The notes beneath the pieces are model-generated. The model did not search any database. It was not told the origin of the DNA and worked only from the letters and a program-made list of their open reading frames with translations. Shown here in pieces: positions 17,501 through 26,330 of a stretch of 44,921 nucleotides of DNA (its first letter is position 1; each line of letters begins with the position of its first letter). Source of the stretch: Candidatus Helarchaeota archaeon (lineage in GTDB: Archaea; Asgardarchaeota; Lokiarchaeia; Helarchaeales; RDOG01); NCBI GenBank assembly GCA_029838215.1, contig JALGVI010000013.1:1-44921 (forward strand). The letters run 5' to 3'. Both the position numbers and the translations under genes were made by a program.

Positions 17501-18223
17501 CTAAAAAAATGATGTCAAAGAAGATTTTCGGGGAAGTGAGATGAATGTAAATCTTTTTCGAAGAGGTAAGGCAACATTATATATAGGGACGGCACCTTCA
17601 AATGCGAATTTCTTTCCAAGATGAGCATGTCCGTGGACCACGACATCGATTTTCTCCTTGAAGACGGAACGACCCATTTTTTTAGAGCCAATATAAGGAT
17701 AAGTTCCGGGTCTTTCACCAACCACCGTCTTGTATGTTGGTGGATAATGGAGAAGGAGAATTTTAATATCTGCATCCAATTGTTTCAGAAGTTTCTGTAT
17801 CATCTCAATTCGATTTGAATAAGTTTCATGTATTCCAGGAATGTTTTTTTGTTGCCACCAAGTGGGACGATCGAGCACCCCTTTAGAGCCAACGATTCCT
17901 ATCGTCTTGTTTTTTATTTCCAATATGGTTGATTCATCATTTAGAAATGATATTCTTTCTCCTGCAATTGCTTCTATTTCCTCCCAAAGGGGATCGTATT
18001 CTTCATTTCCGAATACGGCGATAATGGGACTTCTTAGTTTTTCAAGAGGCTTCATCACGAGTGGTACTTCGTTTATATCTCCTTTGAGGATCATGTCTCC
18101 TGCTAATAATAAAAGATCGCAATTTTGTAGCTTCGAAGCGGCTCTTTTAATTGCTTGTTGATATAACGGCAAGTATTTGGGAGCATGGACGTCGCTTATG
18201 GCTCCTACTAGAATTTTCTCCAT
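17501..18223 (-). CDS. Calcineurin-like metallophosphoesterase
   Basis: A 240-aa cytosolic metallophosphatase. Metal-binding motifs are in order: ISDVHAP (D-x-H), LLLAGDM (GD), VFGNEEY (GNxE, where GNHD/E is usual), LLLHYPP (H) and VVHGHAHLG (GHxH). ATG 18223 is chosen because its A is also the last base of the ino1 TAA, a one-base overlap that implies translational coupling. A longer frame to 18262 would run into ino1. Co-transcription with inositol-phosphate synthase makes an inositol-phosphate or phospholipid-precursor phosphatase conceivable, but the family is too broad to decide. Confidence 0.88.
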   Translation of the reverse strand: MEKILVGAISDVHAPKYLPLYQQAIKRAASKLQNCDLLLLAGDMILKGDINEVPLVMKPLEKLRSPIIAVFGNEEYDPLWEEIEAIAGERISFLNDESTILEIKNKTIGIVGSKGVLDRPTWWQQKNIPGIHETYSNRIEMIQKLLKQLDADIKILLLHYPPTYKTVVGERPGTYPYIGSKKMGRSVFKEKIDVVVHGHAHLGKKFAFEGAVPIYNVALPLRKRFTFISLPRKSSLTSFF

Positions 18224-19305
18224 TATCTCTCGCGATTTCCAATTATGAACTCTTCGACCCAATTTCTTGCAGTGTTGTCTGGAACCTGTATTGGTGGGTG
18301 CTTGAAGAAGAAAGAGGAAATACCTGTAAGCGGTCCGGCAATTTTTCGATCCAAAGCGAGTTTCATACCCCGAATGGCATCGATTACGACTCCTGCAGAA
18401 TTTGGGGAATCTTCAACAGATAATTTAAGGGTAAGGGTTACGGGTTGGTCGCCGAATTTTCGTCCTTTCATGTAAATATAGCATATTTTTTTGTCTTGAA
18501 GAAACTCAACATAATCCGAGGGACCGATCCTGACAGGGACGTCATACGGAACGAGACTGGTCACGGCACTCGTCTTGCTAATACGCTTGGTTTTTAATCG
18601 CCCTTCTTCGAGCATGTTCAAGAAGTCAGTATTTCCTCCGATATTTAATTGATAAGTTTCTTCTATTTTTATGCCTCGCATTACCATGAGGTCGGCAAGG
18701 GTTCGATGAACGATCGTTGCTCCGAATTGTGATTTTATATCATCACCAGCACAGGGCAATCCGGCATCCGTGAATTTTTTTGCCCACGTTTCATCAGAGA
18801 CGATGAATTCAGGGATGCAATTAATGAATCCAATACCCGCATCAAGTGCTGCCTGCGCATAAGCCTGAGTGCCTTCCTTGCTACCAACAGGCAGGTAATT
18901 GACCAACATGTCAGCCTTGGATGAGATCAGTACTTCAACTAAATCAACAGGTTCGGTTTGTTCGGGGTCATAGCAATGAAATGGAGCCTTCATGTGCTTG
19001 GCGACACCATCCTTGATTGGACCAGCGAGAACCGTCACGCCTTGGTGGGGAACCGTACAAAAATTGTGAGCAGAATTTGGGTCAGCATTAATTGCTTCAC
19101 TTATGTCCTTTCCAATCTTGAGCGAATTAACTTCAAAAGCAGCAACAATTTCAATATCACTGGGGCGATATCCTCCAAAATTCACGTGCATTAGCCCAGG
19201 AATCTCGTCTTCATCAGTTGCTTCCTTATAATAATATAGACCCTGAATGAGTGAAGATGCACAATTCCCCATTCCGGCAATGGCTATTCGTATTTTATTG
19301 GTCAT
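18223..19305 (-). CDS. ino1: myo-Inositol-1-phosphate synthase
   Basis: Converts glucose-6-phosphate to 1L-myo-inositol-1-phosphate with NAD, the first step toward archaetidylinositol lipids or inositol-based solutes. The 360-aa length fits the short archaeal/actinobacterial form. Visible features are the Rossmann start IAIAGMGNCASSLIQG, the substrate/cofactor block CAGDDIKSQFGATIVHR, LNIGGNTDFLNM, an active-site Lys region KTKRISKTSAV and the C-terminal LSVEDSPNSAGVVIDAIRG. It is the first gene of a pair with the phosphoesterase. The 148-bp divergent gap to the gene at 19454 must contain both promoters; AT-rich ATTATTAAAAATATC at 19356-19370 is the best TATA candidate for ino1. Confidence 0.95.
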   Translation of the reverse strand: MTNKIRIAIAGMGNCASSLIQGLYYYKEATDEDEIPGLMHVNFGGYRPSDIEIVAAFEVNSLKIGKDISEAINADPNSAHNFCTVPHQGVTVLAGPIKDGVAKHMKAPFHCYDPEQTEPVDLVEVLISSKADMLVNYLPVGSKEGTQAYAQAALDAGIGFINCIPEFIVSDETWAKKFTDAGLPCAGDDIKSQFGATIVHRTLADLMVMRGIKIEETYQLNIGGNTDFLNMLEEGRLKTKRISKTSAVTSLVPYDVPVRIGPSDYVEFLQDKKICYIYMKGRKFGDQPVTLTLKLSVEDSPNSAGVVIDAIRGMKLALDRKIAGPLTGISSFFFKHPPIQVPDNTARNWVEEFIIGNRER

Positions 19306-19453
19306 TATCTCTTGTCCCCTTGCAGTTTAGAACTTGATTTTAGGAAGAAAAAAAGATTATTAAAAATATCGAAATGAGTTTTTTGAATTTTGAAAAATAT
19401 TGAAAAGTAATGACATGATAAACTAATAACATAAAATCCATGAGTTCTTTTTA

Positions 19454-20263
19454 ATGTTAAGACAATGTCCTTATTTTAAAAAATGTTCGACGGTAGATCG
19501 CATTCTCTACGGGAATAAAGAATATCATTGCATGGGGATTACTTCGTATGATAGTTGTCAGAAATTTCAAGAGTTCGAACTCATAAAAACAACGAAAACA
19601 AAGAATCCATATTTAGAATTGAATAGGAAGTTAAGAGATCTTCTAAAAATGCTGCGGTCTTTTTTGACAAAACCCGTTTTCATGCTCGTTTGTGATTCTA
19701 CTGGAAAAGTGTTACATTGCGATAGCGGAATTGGAGAAAATTTGGACTATCTCCTTGAAGTTGTAAAAACTCAGTTTAATAAGAAGGAAGTAAGCGAGCA
19801 CGTCGTGATTTCAGATGGAGCCATGCATTACTATGGTCTTTTCAAGCTTTCAGAAAATGGATTGTTAGTCTTGGTAATGCAGGAAGACCTAAAGGAAGAT
19901 ATACAGGAAATTAAATCGTGTGTTAAGCAGATTTCAGGTGAAATAAATCCCATCATCGAGAAGTTTCTCTTGTGGATGAATTTCTTTGAACCGATAAATG
20001 AATCATCAGATTATTCTTTCAGGGAACGTTTTAGCATTCTTGAATCAATGGTTCAGGGCTTGGTACCGGTAGAGGAAATATTGAAGGAGATTGACTTACT
20101 TCAATCGCTGGTCGCACAGATCTTTGCATGGCATCCATTGATGTATGAATTATCAATTATTCGTCAAAGGCTCTTGGAATATGAGAAAGATGGATATCTC
20201 TCAAAGAAGGATAAACAGAACTTTTTGGATAAAATTACTAAATGGAAAAAATTATTGGTTTGA
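19454..20263 (+). CDS. Cys-cluster protein with possible roadblock/LC7-like domain
   Basis: A 269-aa soluble protein that I do not recognise firmly. The N-terminus holds four cysteines (CPYFKKC, YHCMG, YDSC) that could bind zinc or an Fe-S cluster. Residues ~65-165 have the beta-alpha pattern of roadblock/longin-type domains: KPVFMLVCDSTGKVLHCDSG, a helix, VVISDGAMHYYGLFKL, then GLLVLVMQEDLKEDIQEIK. The last ~100 residues are helical. Roadblock proteins are expanded in Asgard archaea, where they are discussed as small-GTPase regulators. The assignment here is inferred from pattern only. Confidence 0.5.
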   Translation: MLRQCPYFKKCSTVDRILYGNKEYHCMGITSYDSCQKFQEFELIKTTKTKNPYLELNRKLRDLLKMLRSFLTKPVFMLVCDSTGKVLHCDSGIGENLDYLLEVVKTQFNKKEVSEHVVISDGAMHYYGLFKLSENGLLVLVMQEDLKEDIQEIKSCVKQISGEINPIIEKFLLWMNFFEPINESSDYSFRERFSILESMVQGLVPVEEILKEIDLLQSLVAQIFAWHPLMYELSIIRQRLLEYEKDGYLSKKDKQNFLDKITKWKKLLV

Positions 20264-20309
20264 ATGGAAGAGAGACGTTTAAAGGTAAAATTTTTTTTCT
20301 AACGCGGCA

Positions 20310-20777
20310 TTATCTCGAGGGGATCTTGTATTTTTTATGATTTTTGTAAATGATTACAGCAAATAAGATTCCAACAACAATTACGATAACGGCATGAGTG
20401 ATGGTTGGCAAGAGCAAAGCGAACTGGAGTAATGATATCCCCACTCCCAATAAAATGCCAAGACTAATTCGGATTCTATTAGTACTTTCCCTAAATTCCA
20501 ATTTTTGAGTGATCCAATCGATCATTGTTGGTATTAAAAACGATACTGCAAAAATGAGAGAAATGAAAGGGTCAAAAAACAAACCAATTGAAATTCGAAG
20601 GATTATTATTACAAACATTGATATTAAAAGTGAAACCGTGATTCCGGTACAACGGGCACAAAAATGAATTTCCTTCCCTCGAATTCTTAAAGTCAGGGTC
20701 CGATCATACTTATCTTCAGAATGATGGGATATGAGAAGGTGTAAAAACCGCATGATTTTTTCTTTCGACACGTCCAT
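20310..20777 (-). CDS. DUF2085 membrane protein
   Basis: A 155-aa membrane protein with about four hydrophobic segments. It carries the DUF2085 signature: the cysteine pair in KEIHFCARCTGITVSLLI before the first helix, and a second block DWITQKLEFRESTNRIRISLG with the conserved D, Q and REStN residues. The conserved Cys-x-x-Cys near the membrane suggests metal or redox function, but none is established. It follows the zinc-ribbon membrane protein gene by nine bases, so the two form an operon. Confidence 0.8.
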   Translation of the reverse strand: MDVSKEKIMRFLHLLISHHSEDKYDRTLTLRIRGKEIHFCARCTGITVSLLISMFVIIILRISIGLFFDPFISLIFAVSFLIPTMIDWITQKLEFRESTNRIRISLGILLGVGISLLQFALLLPTITHAVIVIVVGILFAVIIYKNHKKYKIPSR

Positions 20778-20786
20778 GTTGTATCC

Positions 20787-21356
20787 TCAAGTGTTTGATT
20801 CTTCGGTTTGGAGCGGCTGAATTCTCTGACCACATTTATCACAAAATTGATAATTTTCACTCATTAATGCATTACAATGTGGACAGGTGATCATCTTTGG
20901 TTTACCAGTAGGAGCAAAATGCTTTTGTTTTTCTTCTGCATTTTTTTTATTGTTTACCCAATAACTTCGATGCAATGGCACGTCACCCACTAGGATTTCT
21001 CCTGTTCGTTCATTTACTTCTACAGGCAATTTTTTCTTTTTCATTTCTTCGACAAAATACATTACATCTAAGAAAGGTAGGTTCAAGTCTTTCATGACGG
21101 TAACTATCGGAACACGACCGTCCTTATAGCGAAGGATATGATTTCTCACGCGTTGTTTCCAATTGTATCGAGAATAAATGTTGTAACTAACAAGACCCAC
21201 GACCATGATGAGAAGAAACCAAGAGAACATGTCAACTTGTTTATAAACGACAAAATCAAAAATGATAAAACCAATAACAAAAATCAGACAACAAATGTCA
21301 GTAAGCACGGAACCTCTTCTGATGCTTTGACCTTGCATTATAGTTTCGGGATCCAT
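20787..21356 (-). CDS. Two-helix membrane protein with C-terminal zinc ribbon
   Basis: A 189-aa protein of unknown function. Two hydrophobic helices at ~20-62 are followed by a cytoplasmic helical region with a winged-helix-like look (GRVPIVTVMKDLNLPFLDV, then a two-strand turn with VNERTGEILVGDV). The end is a zinc ribbon: CPHCNALMSENYQFCDKCG (C-x2-C...C-x2-C). It is the first gene of a pair with the DUF2085 gene. The design 'membrane anchor, wHTH-like domain, zinc ribbon' suggests a membrane-bound regulator or a trafficking adaptor. Confidence 0.65.
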   Translation of the reverse strand: MDPETIMQGQSIRRGSVLTDICCLIFVIGFIIFDFVVYKQVDMFSWFLLIMVVGLVSYNIYSRYNWKQRVRNHILRYKDGRVPIVTVMKDLNLPFLDVMYFVEEMKKKKLPVEVNERTGEILVGDVPLHRSYWVNNKKNAEEKQKHFAPTGKPKMITCPHCNALMSENYQFCDKCGQRIQPLQTEESNT

Positions 21357-21558
21357 TTCTATTTTTTCCTAAATAAAATTACTAATTGAATAATTTTGAA
21401 TTGACCTAATTACTAATTTCATTCCGGCATATATCAATTTTTGGAATTGCAATCGCGTTGATTTCGAGCGTTTTTTTCTGTACTTGCAAATTCCGATAAA
21501 AGTTGAAATAGAATAAATGCAATTCATTAATTAAAAAAATATTTGAAGAGTAATTTCC

Positions 21559-23025
21559 ATGGCAGTATTTGAAAAATATGGGTTTGGAAATAAAATTGCG
21601 TATGGAATGGGCAATGTTGGGGACACGATTGCATACCAGACATTTACTTTTTTTATATTTGTATTCTATTATGCTGTTGTTGGCTTGAATACATGGTGGA
21701 TCATGGTTGCATTTATCATTTGGTCAATTTGGAATGCCGTTAATGATCCTTTATTAGGACTCGTTTCGGATAAGACAAAGGCAAAGATGGGACGACGGAA
21801 ATTTTGGATTCTCATCGCCGTGGTCCCATTGAGCGTGATAATGGTCCTATTGTGGACTCCACCGGCAATTTTTGGTATCCCGACCTTCAATAATCCGTTT
21901 TATATTGGACATCTTCTCAATTGGATCTATTTTCTCGTCATTATCGTCCTCTTTGATTTCTTCTACACGATGTTCAGTCTCAATACAACGGCGGCTTTTC
22001 CAGAAATGTACATGGATCAATTAGATCGAAACCAAGCATCACTGATCCGGCGAGTTTTGACAATCGTTGGTTTAATCATTGCGGTGATTCTTCCAACGTT
22101 GATCATTGGAGATACTAAAAGTCCTACAAGCTTGACGATTTATCCGGTAATGGGAATCGTTGTCGGGATTCTCGTGGCCGTGAATCTTGGAATCTTGCTC
22201 AAATGGGGACTTAAAGAACGGAAGGAATTTCAGCACGATCCTGAAGTAAATCCGGGATTTGTTGAGTCTTTGAAAATAACATTAAAGAACAAGTCATTTC
22301 TAATCTTGGTTCTCGGCAATTTAGGAAATTGGTACGTCTACGGCATAATTCCGACGGTTGTCCTGTTATATGGTCAATGGGTGCTAGGAGTTCCCGCAGG
22401 TCTTGACATCTTGAGCATGGTCCTGTTGCTTGCCACGTTTCTATCAGCCGCAGCATTGATGCCAATATGGAAGAAAATCGGCGATAAAATAGGGAATCGA
22501 AACGCGATGATATGGACTTTTATTGCTTGGGGCGGTGGCTTGATTCCGATAATGTTCGTCACCGGTCCGTTGGTATTCGATTTCACGTTATTTCTGATGG
22601 CATATATTCCCATGTTGATAATCATGATGATTGTCGGTTTCGGGATTTCAGGAAGCATATATTTAATGGACTTAGTCATCTCGGACGTGATTGACGAAGA
22701 CGAAGTCAATACAGGAGTTCGGAGAGAAGGCGCATTCTATGGCGTTAACGCGTTGATCATCCGACTTGCCACGATTCTCGTCATGGTTTCCATTGCATTA
22801 GTGTTTGGTGGTACGGGGTGGGCGGATTACACGCCTTACATTCTAGACCCGACATTTTATATATTAGGTCTAAAAATCTTGATGTCAGTACTTCCAGCCA
22901 TTGCATGTTTCCTCGCGGCAATTTGTTTTTGGATCTTTCCATTACACGGTAAAAAACTGGACGACATTAAGGAAAAATTGGCTGAACTTCACGCGAAAAA
23001 GCAAAAAGACATTAAAAGTGCTTGA
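21559..23025 (+). CDS. GPH/MelB-type sugar:cation symporter
   Basis: A 488-aa, twelve-helix transporter of the glycoside-pentoside-hexuronide:cation symporter family. The N-terminus KIAYGMGNVGDTIAYQTF and the loop after helix 2, WNAVNDPLLGLVSDKTKAKM followed by GRRKFWI, are the family hallmarks (N/D-P-x-x-G and the cation-site Asp region). The middle loop and the later block DLVISDVIDEDEVNTGVRRE also match. Substrate is not predictable; sugars, glycosides or sulfonated sugars are all known in the family. ATG 21559 is preceded by an AT-rich promoter-like stretch. Confidence 0.9.
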   Translation: MAVFEKYGFGNKIAYGMGNVGDTIAYQTFTFFIFVFYYAVVGLNTWWIMVAFIIWSIWNAVNDPLLGLVSDKTKAKMGRRKFWILIAVVPLSVIMVLLWTPPAIFGIPTFNNPFYIGHLLNWIYFLVIIVLFDFFYTMFSLNTTAAFPEMYMDQLDRNQASLIRRVLTIVGLIIAVILPTLIIGDTKSPTSLTIYPVMGIVVGILVAVNLGILLKWGLKERKEFQHDPEVNPGFVESLKITLKNKSFLILVLGNLGNWYVYGIIPTVVLLYGQWVLGVPAGLDILSMVLLLATFLSAAALMPIWKKIGDKIGNRNAMIWTFIAWGGGLIPIMFVTGPLVFDFTLFLMAYIPMLIIMMIVGFGISGSIYLMDLVISDVIDEDEVNTGVRREGAFYGVNALIIRLATILVMVSIALVFGGTGWADYTPYILDPTFYILGLKILMSVLPAIACFLAAICFWIFPLHGKKLDDIKEKLAELHAKKQKDIKSA

Positions 23026-23035
23026 ATTTCACCAA

Positions 23036-23052
23036 TTTCTTTTTTTATTTTT
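23036..23052 (+). terminator. T-rich terminator after the symporter
   Basis: TTTCTTTTTTTATTTTT starts 11 bp after the symporter stop and fits an archaeal T-tract terminator, so the following gene probably has its own promoter. Confidence 0.4.
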
Positions 23053-23142
23053 AATATCACCCTGAATCTTGAAAAATCCATTATGATAGATAATAATTAT
23101 AATTCATTCACTGATGGTATGAATCAAAAGGAGGATACCAAG

Positions 23143-24399
23143 ATGGCTCAAAGTGGCAATAAAGACATTGAAAAAGTGCGTCAAAAAGCAATGAAACATT
23201 ATGAAAAAGCCATGAAATTTCGGTCGAAGGAGAAGTTTCCGAAGGTCGTAAAAGAGTTAAAACAAACAATGAAACTTTTTAATGAGGCGTCTTCACACAA
23301 GGAAGTGGAGAAAGTTGCTCTTCGGCTTGTTGAGATGGCACTGGTGGAAAGGGAACATAACATTGCAGCAAACGCTTTAATGGAAGCCGCAAATGCGGCA
23401 ATCATTCTCAATGAATGCATTAAGGCTTATGAACATTATAAATCAGCTATAAATTTTTACGTAGATGCCCCTAAAATTAATAAGTCCCGCGAAATAATGC
23501 ACGCGACATGTCTTGCATCATTCATCCGCCTGCTTCAAGGTCGGTTCGATGAAGGAATCTCTTTTTTCAAGACGAATTTGAAAAATAATAGGTTTAAAAA
23601 CATCGAAAAAGAACCCCTGATTCAATTTACGGAAGGAATATTAAACGGAATTATTTCCAAGAAGGATGAATATCTGGATAGAATAGAAGACATCCAAGCA
23701 AAGTTAGGCTTAAAAAAAGGCGAAATGCTTCTTTGTGAGAAAATGGTTTATATTCTTAGGGAATATCTGAAGTTCAAGATAAGAACAGAACTTGAACCTG
23801 CAAAAATTTATGCAGGAGACCAATTCACGTTTAAAATATTAATTGAACACCCAAGAAATATAGTCTTCATTGACTCTTCCCTTGATCATGATACGAATCG
23901 CTTAGAGGCAATCAGTGGACTTAATTCGAAAGAAGACGGCAAGCACTTTTCGATGGATTTCAAGGCAAGAGTTGATGGAGATACTCAAGTTGGACCAATG
24001 ACAATCGTTCTTCAAACAGAAGATGATTTTAAATTTCCTTTAACAATATCCAAGAAATTTAAGATTCTCCCAGGGAAGCCAAAAGTAGATGTAATAATCG
24101 AAGAACAACAATTGCTCAAGGGAGAAAAGAACCAATTTGATATCATACTTTTTAATTCTGGAAAAGGTGAAGCATCAAGAATCACGCTAGAATTAGATTT
24201 TCCCGAAACGCTTCTCTTTGTAGGAGGAGTTAATTCGAAAAAACTTCATTCTCTTAAAGCCAATGCAAGATTTCCGGTATCTTTTTTAGTAACTCCATTA
24301 GTTGGTGCAGAATTAAAAGGAAAATACCGTTTATCTTACTATAATGATTACAATGAAGAATTCTCGAATGAGAATGATATTGAAGTAAAGATTTTTTAA
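23143..24399 (+). CDS. Helical-repeat protein with two C-terminal beta-sandwich domains
   Basis: A 418-aa cytosolic protein of unknown function. Residues ~1-200 form TPR/SNAP-like helix pairs (AMKHYEKAMKFRSKEKFPKV, AANAAIILNECIKAYEHYKS). Residues ~225-310 and ~315-418 look like two Ig-like sandwiches (ELEPAKIYAGDQFTFKILIE; KVDVIIEEQQLLKGEKNQFD, then FNSGKGEASRITLEL). The start is decided by AGGAGGAT at 23129-23136, about eight bases before ATG 23143; the frame is open upstream to ATG 23083 but that start lacks a ribosome site. An alpha-solenoid followed by appendage-like sandwiches recalls eukaryotic vesicle-coat and adaptor proteins, which is only a structural analogy. Confidence 0.6.
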   Translation: MAQSGNKDIEKVRQKAMKHYEKAMKFRSKEKFPKVVKELKQTMKLFNEASSHKEVEKVALRLVEMALVEREHNIAANALMEAANAAIILNECIKAYEHYKSAINFYVDAPKINKSREIMHATCLASFIRLLQGRFDEGISFFKTNLKNNRFKNIEKEPLIQFTEGILNGIISKKDEYLDRIEDIQAKLGLKKGEMLLCEKMVYILREYLKFKIRTELEPAKIYAGDQFTFKILIEHPRNIVFIDSSLDHDTNRLEAISGLNSKEDGKHFSMDFKARVDGDTQVGPMTIVLQTEDDFKFPLTISKKFKILPGKPKVDVIIEEQQLLKGEKNQFDIILFNSGKGEASRITLELDFPETLLFVGGVNSKKLHSLKANARFPVSFLVTPLVGAELKGKYRLSYYNDYNEEFSNENDIEVKIF

Positions 24400-24477
24400 G
24401 CATATCAATCCGTACATCAAACGTAAAAAAAATTCAATGATTTATGATTATCAAGTTCCTACTTGAGATGAATAATT

Positions 24478-24855
24478 ATGGACGTATTTGGTGTTAGTAA
24501 ATATGCACGTCTTGGCTCATTTGATTTTGTTGGATTAGCTCTTTATCACATGTTTAACAGCAACATGGAAGTGAGTCAAAAATTTCGAGATCGTGTTAAA
24601 AAAACGAAAGAGAAAATAGTTCTTGATCTCGACATGTATCCCATCATGATTAATCTTACAGAAGTTCCTATCGAAATCACGAGATATTTTACAGAAGAAC
24701 CTACAATAATAGTCAAAATGCCCACACAAGACCTCCTACACATAGTAGAAGGTAAGAGTTCAATGATTCGTTCATTTTTAACGGGAAAAATGAAATTAAA
24801 GAGAGGAATTACTAAACTTATGAAGGTTTATAATCTTTTTTCGAAAGTACTTTAA
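24478..24855 (+). CDS. SCP2-like lipid-binding protein 1
   Basis: A 125-aa protein resembling sterol-carrier protein 2 domains, which hold hydrophobic ligands in a beta-sheet/helix cavity. Matching features are the strand block EEPTIIVKMPTQDLLHIVEG, and the family end 'F..GK.K...GI.KLMK...LF' (SFLTGKMKLKRGITKLMK). It opens the ten-gene cluster running to 33333; the gap to the next gene is 26 bp. The preceding 78 bases are AT-rich and could hold the cluster promoter. In anaerobic quinone synthesis an SCP2 protein (UbiT) presents lipid substrates to enzymes; a similar carrier role is inferred here. Confidence 0.65.
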   Translation: MDVFGVSKYARLGSFDFVGLALYHMFNSNMEVSQKFRDRVKKTKEKIVLDLDMYPIMINLTEVPIEITRYFTEEPTIIVKMPTQDLLHIVEGKSSMIRSFLTGKMKLKRGITKLMKVYNLFSKVL

Positions 24856-24881
24856 TTTATTGATTAATAGAGGATGATTTC

Positions 24882-26330
24882 ATGGTGCAACAAACAGAAA
24901 TTCATGATTCAATTACTAAGGAATTGAAAGAAATAGTTGGTGAAGAGTGGGTGTCCGACTTTCCAGAGGAATTACACGCTTATTCTTATGACATGACAGA
25001 ACACCCACCCAGCATGCCAGATTATGTAGTTATGCCACAAACTCCGGAAGAAATTCAAAAAATTATTAAATTGGCAAATGAACACAAGATCCCGGTCGTC
25101 CCATTTGTTACGGGCAATAATGTTGGCGGCCTCACAATTCCCTTAAAGGGTGGAATTGTTGTTGATTTAAAAAGGATGGATAGGATAATTCGGCTCGATG
25201 AAGATGATATGTATCTCATAATAGAGCCGGGTGTCACTTTTGGACACGTAAAAAGGTTTCTTGAGAATACGGGTTTCAGGTATTGTTATCCGAACGCCCC
25301 TCCATTCGCATCAGTCATGGCAAACGCACTATTGGGAGGATTGAATAATCTTTCATTGAAACACGGTAACATGTCTCACGTTATTAATGGTATCGAAGCA
25401 GTTCTCCCTACTGGAGAATTAATAAGAATAGGGAGTTGTGCCCTTTGGGACGAACATTGGTGGTCCCTTGGCTCTCTTCCTGACCTTTTAGGATTATTTA
25501 TCAATTGGCAGGGCATGAGCGGTATAGTTACAAAAATGGCAATCCAAGTCTGGCCAAAAAAACCAATAAACCACATATTGGTCGTGTTATCGTACGATTT
25601 AGCTTCTACTTATGATTTTGTAAGAAAAGTCACTCATTATGAAATTTTAGATGACTTGCTTTTAATGTCAATGGAAACAATCAAGATGGTAAATGGCGTT
25701 CCGTATGGTAAAGCAGTCCATCTTGAGGGTGAACCCCGATGGGCTCTTGTTCTTGACGTTAGTGCTAATATCGAGCTCGAATACAAGGCAAAATATAAAA
25801 TGATCCATGATTCATTTAAAGAGTTGAAAAAAGCCGATCCAAATGCATTATTCACGACTGCCGAAGTCGCAGAAAAATTATACGGAAGAAGGATGGGAGA
25901 TTTCCAGAGATTGCCGTTTGCCATTGGTGGAATGCTTGAATACGGAGGAAATACTTGGGTAGGAACCTACATGACAACAAAGCCAGAAGCGGTCGTCAAA
26001 GGTGTTGAAAAAGCATTTGAAATAATTCGAAAATATGATTTTGAAAGTTGTCTTTACACACGTTCGATGTCAGGTCATCACTACTTTGCCTTCAGATTTC
26101 TTCTTCGATTTTCTAAGGAAAAAGGTGAGTCAGAACGCATGCAAAAATGCAACAAGGAACTATTAGATACGCTATTAGAACAGGGAGCATTTCCGTATAA
26201 GACACCGGCGTGGGCATCTGAAACGATTATCAAACGCGTGAATGAGAATTGGTATGAATTATTCAAGAAAGTAAAAAAGACGATAGATCCAAATGGAATC
26301 ATGAATCCAGGAAGATGGGGACTAAAATGA
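24882..26330 (+). CDS. FAD-linked oxidase of the VAO/PCMH superfamily
   Basis: A 482-aa flavoprotein dehydrogenase. The N-terminal PCMH-type FAD domain shows YVVMPQTPEEIQKIIKLANE, IPVVPFVTGNNVGGLTIPL and the strand GGIVVDLKRMDRI. The substrate/cap domain follows and the chain ends TIDPNGIMNPGRWGLK. Relatives include GlcD, D-lactate and D-2-hydroxyglutarate dehydrogenases and, by the block LLGLFINWQGMSGIVTKMAI, perhaps the phenol-oxidising PCMH group. It overlaps the next gene (ATGA) and most likely passes electrons to that Fe-S protein, as GlcD does to GlcF. A 2-hydroxyacid or aromatic substrate is possible; neither is proven. Confidence 0.85.
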   Translation: MVQQTEIHDSITKELKEIVGEEWVSDFPEELHAYSYDMTEHPPSMPDYVVMPQTPEEIQKIIKLANEHKIPVVPFVTGNNVGGLTIPLKGGIVVDLKRMDRIIRLDEDDMYLIIEPGVTFGHVKRFLENTGFRYCYPNAPPFASVMANALLGGLNNLSLKHGNMSHVINGIEAVLPTGELIRIGSCALWDEHWWSLGSLPDLLGLFINWQGMSGIVTKMAIQVWPKKPINHILVVLSYDLASTYDFVRKVTHYEILDDLLLMSMETIKMVNGVPYGKAVHLEGEPRWALVLDVSANIELEYKAKYKMIHDSFKELKKADPNALFTTAEVAEKLYGRRMGDFQRLPFAIGGMLEYGGNTWVGTYMTTKPEAVVKGVEKAFEIIRKYDFESCLYTRSMSGHHYFAFRFLLRFSKEKGESERMQKCNKELLDTLLEQGAFPYKTPAWASETIIKRVNENWYELFKKVKKTIDPNGIMNPGRWGLK

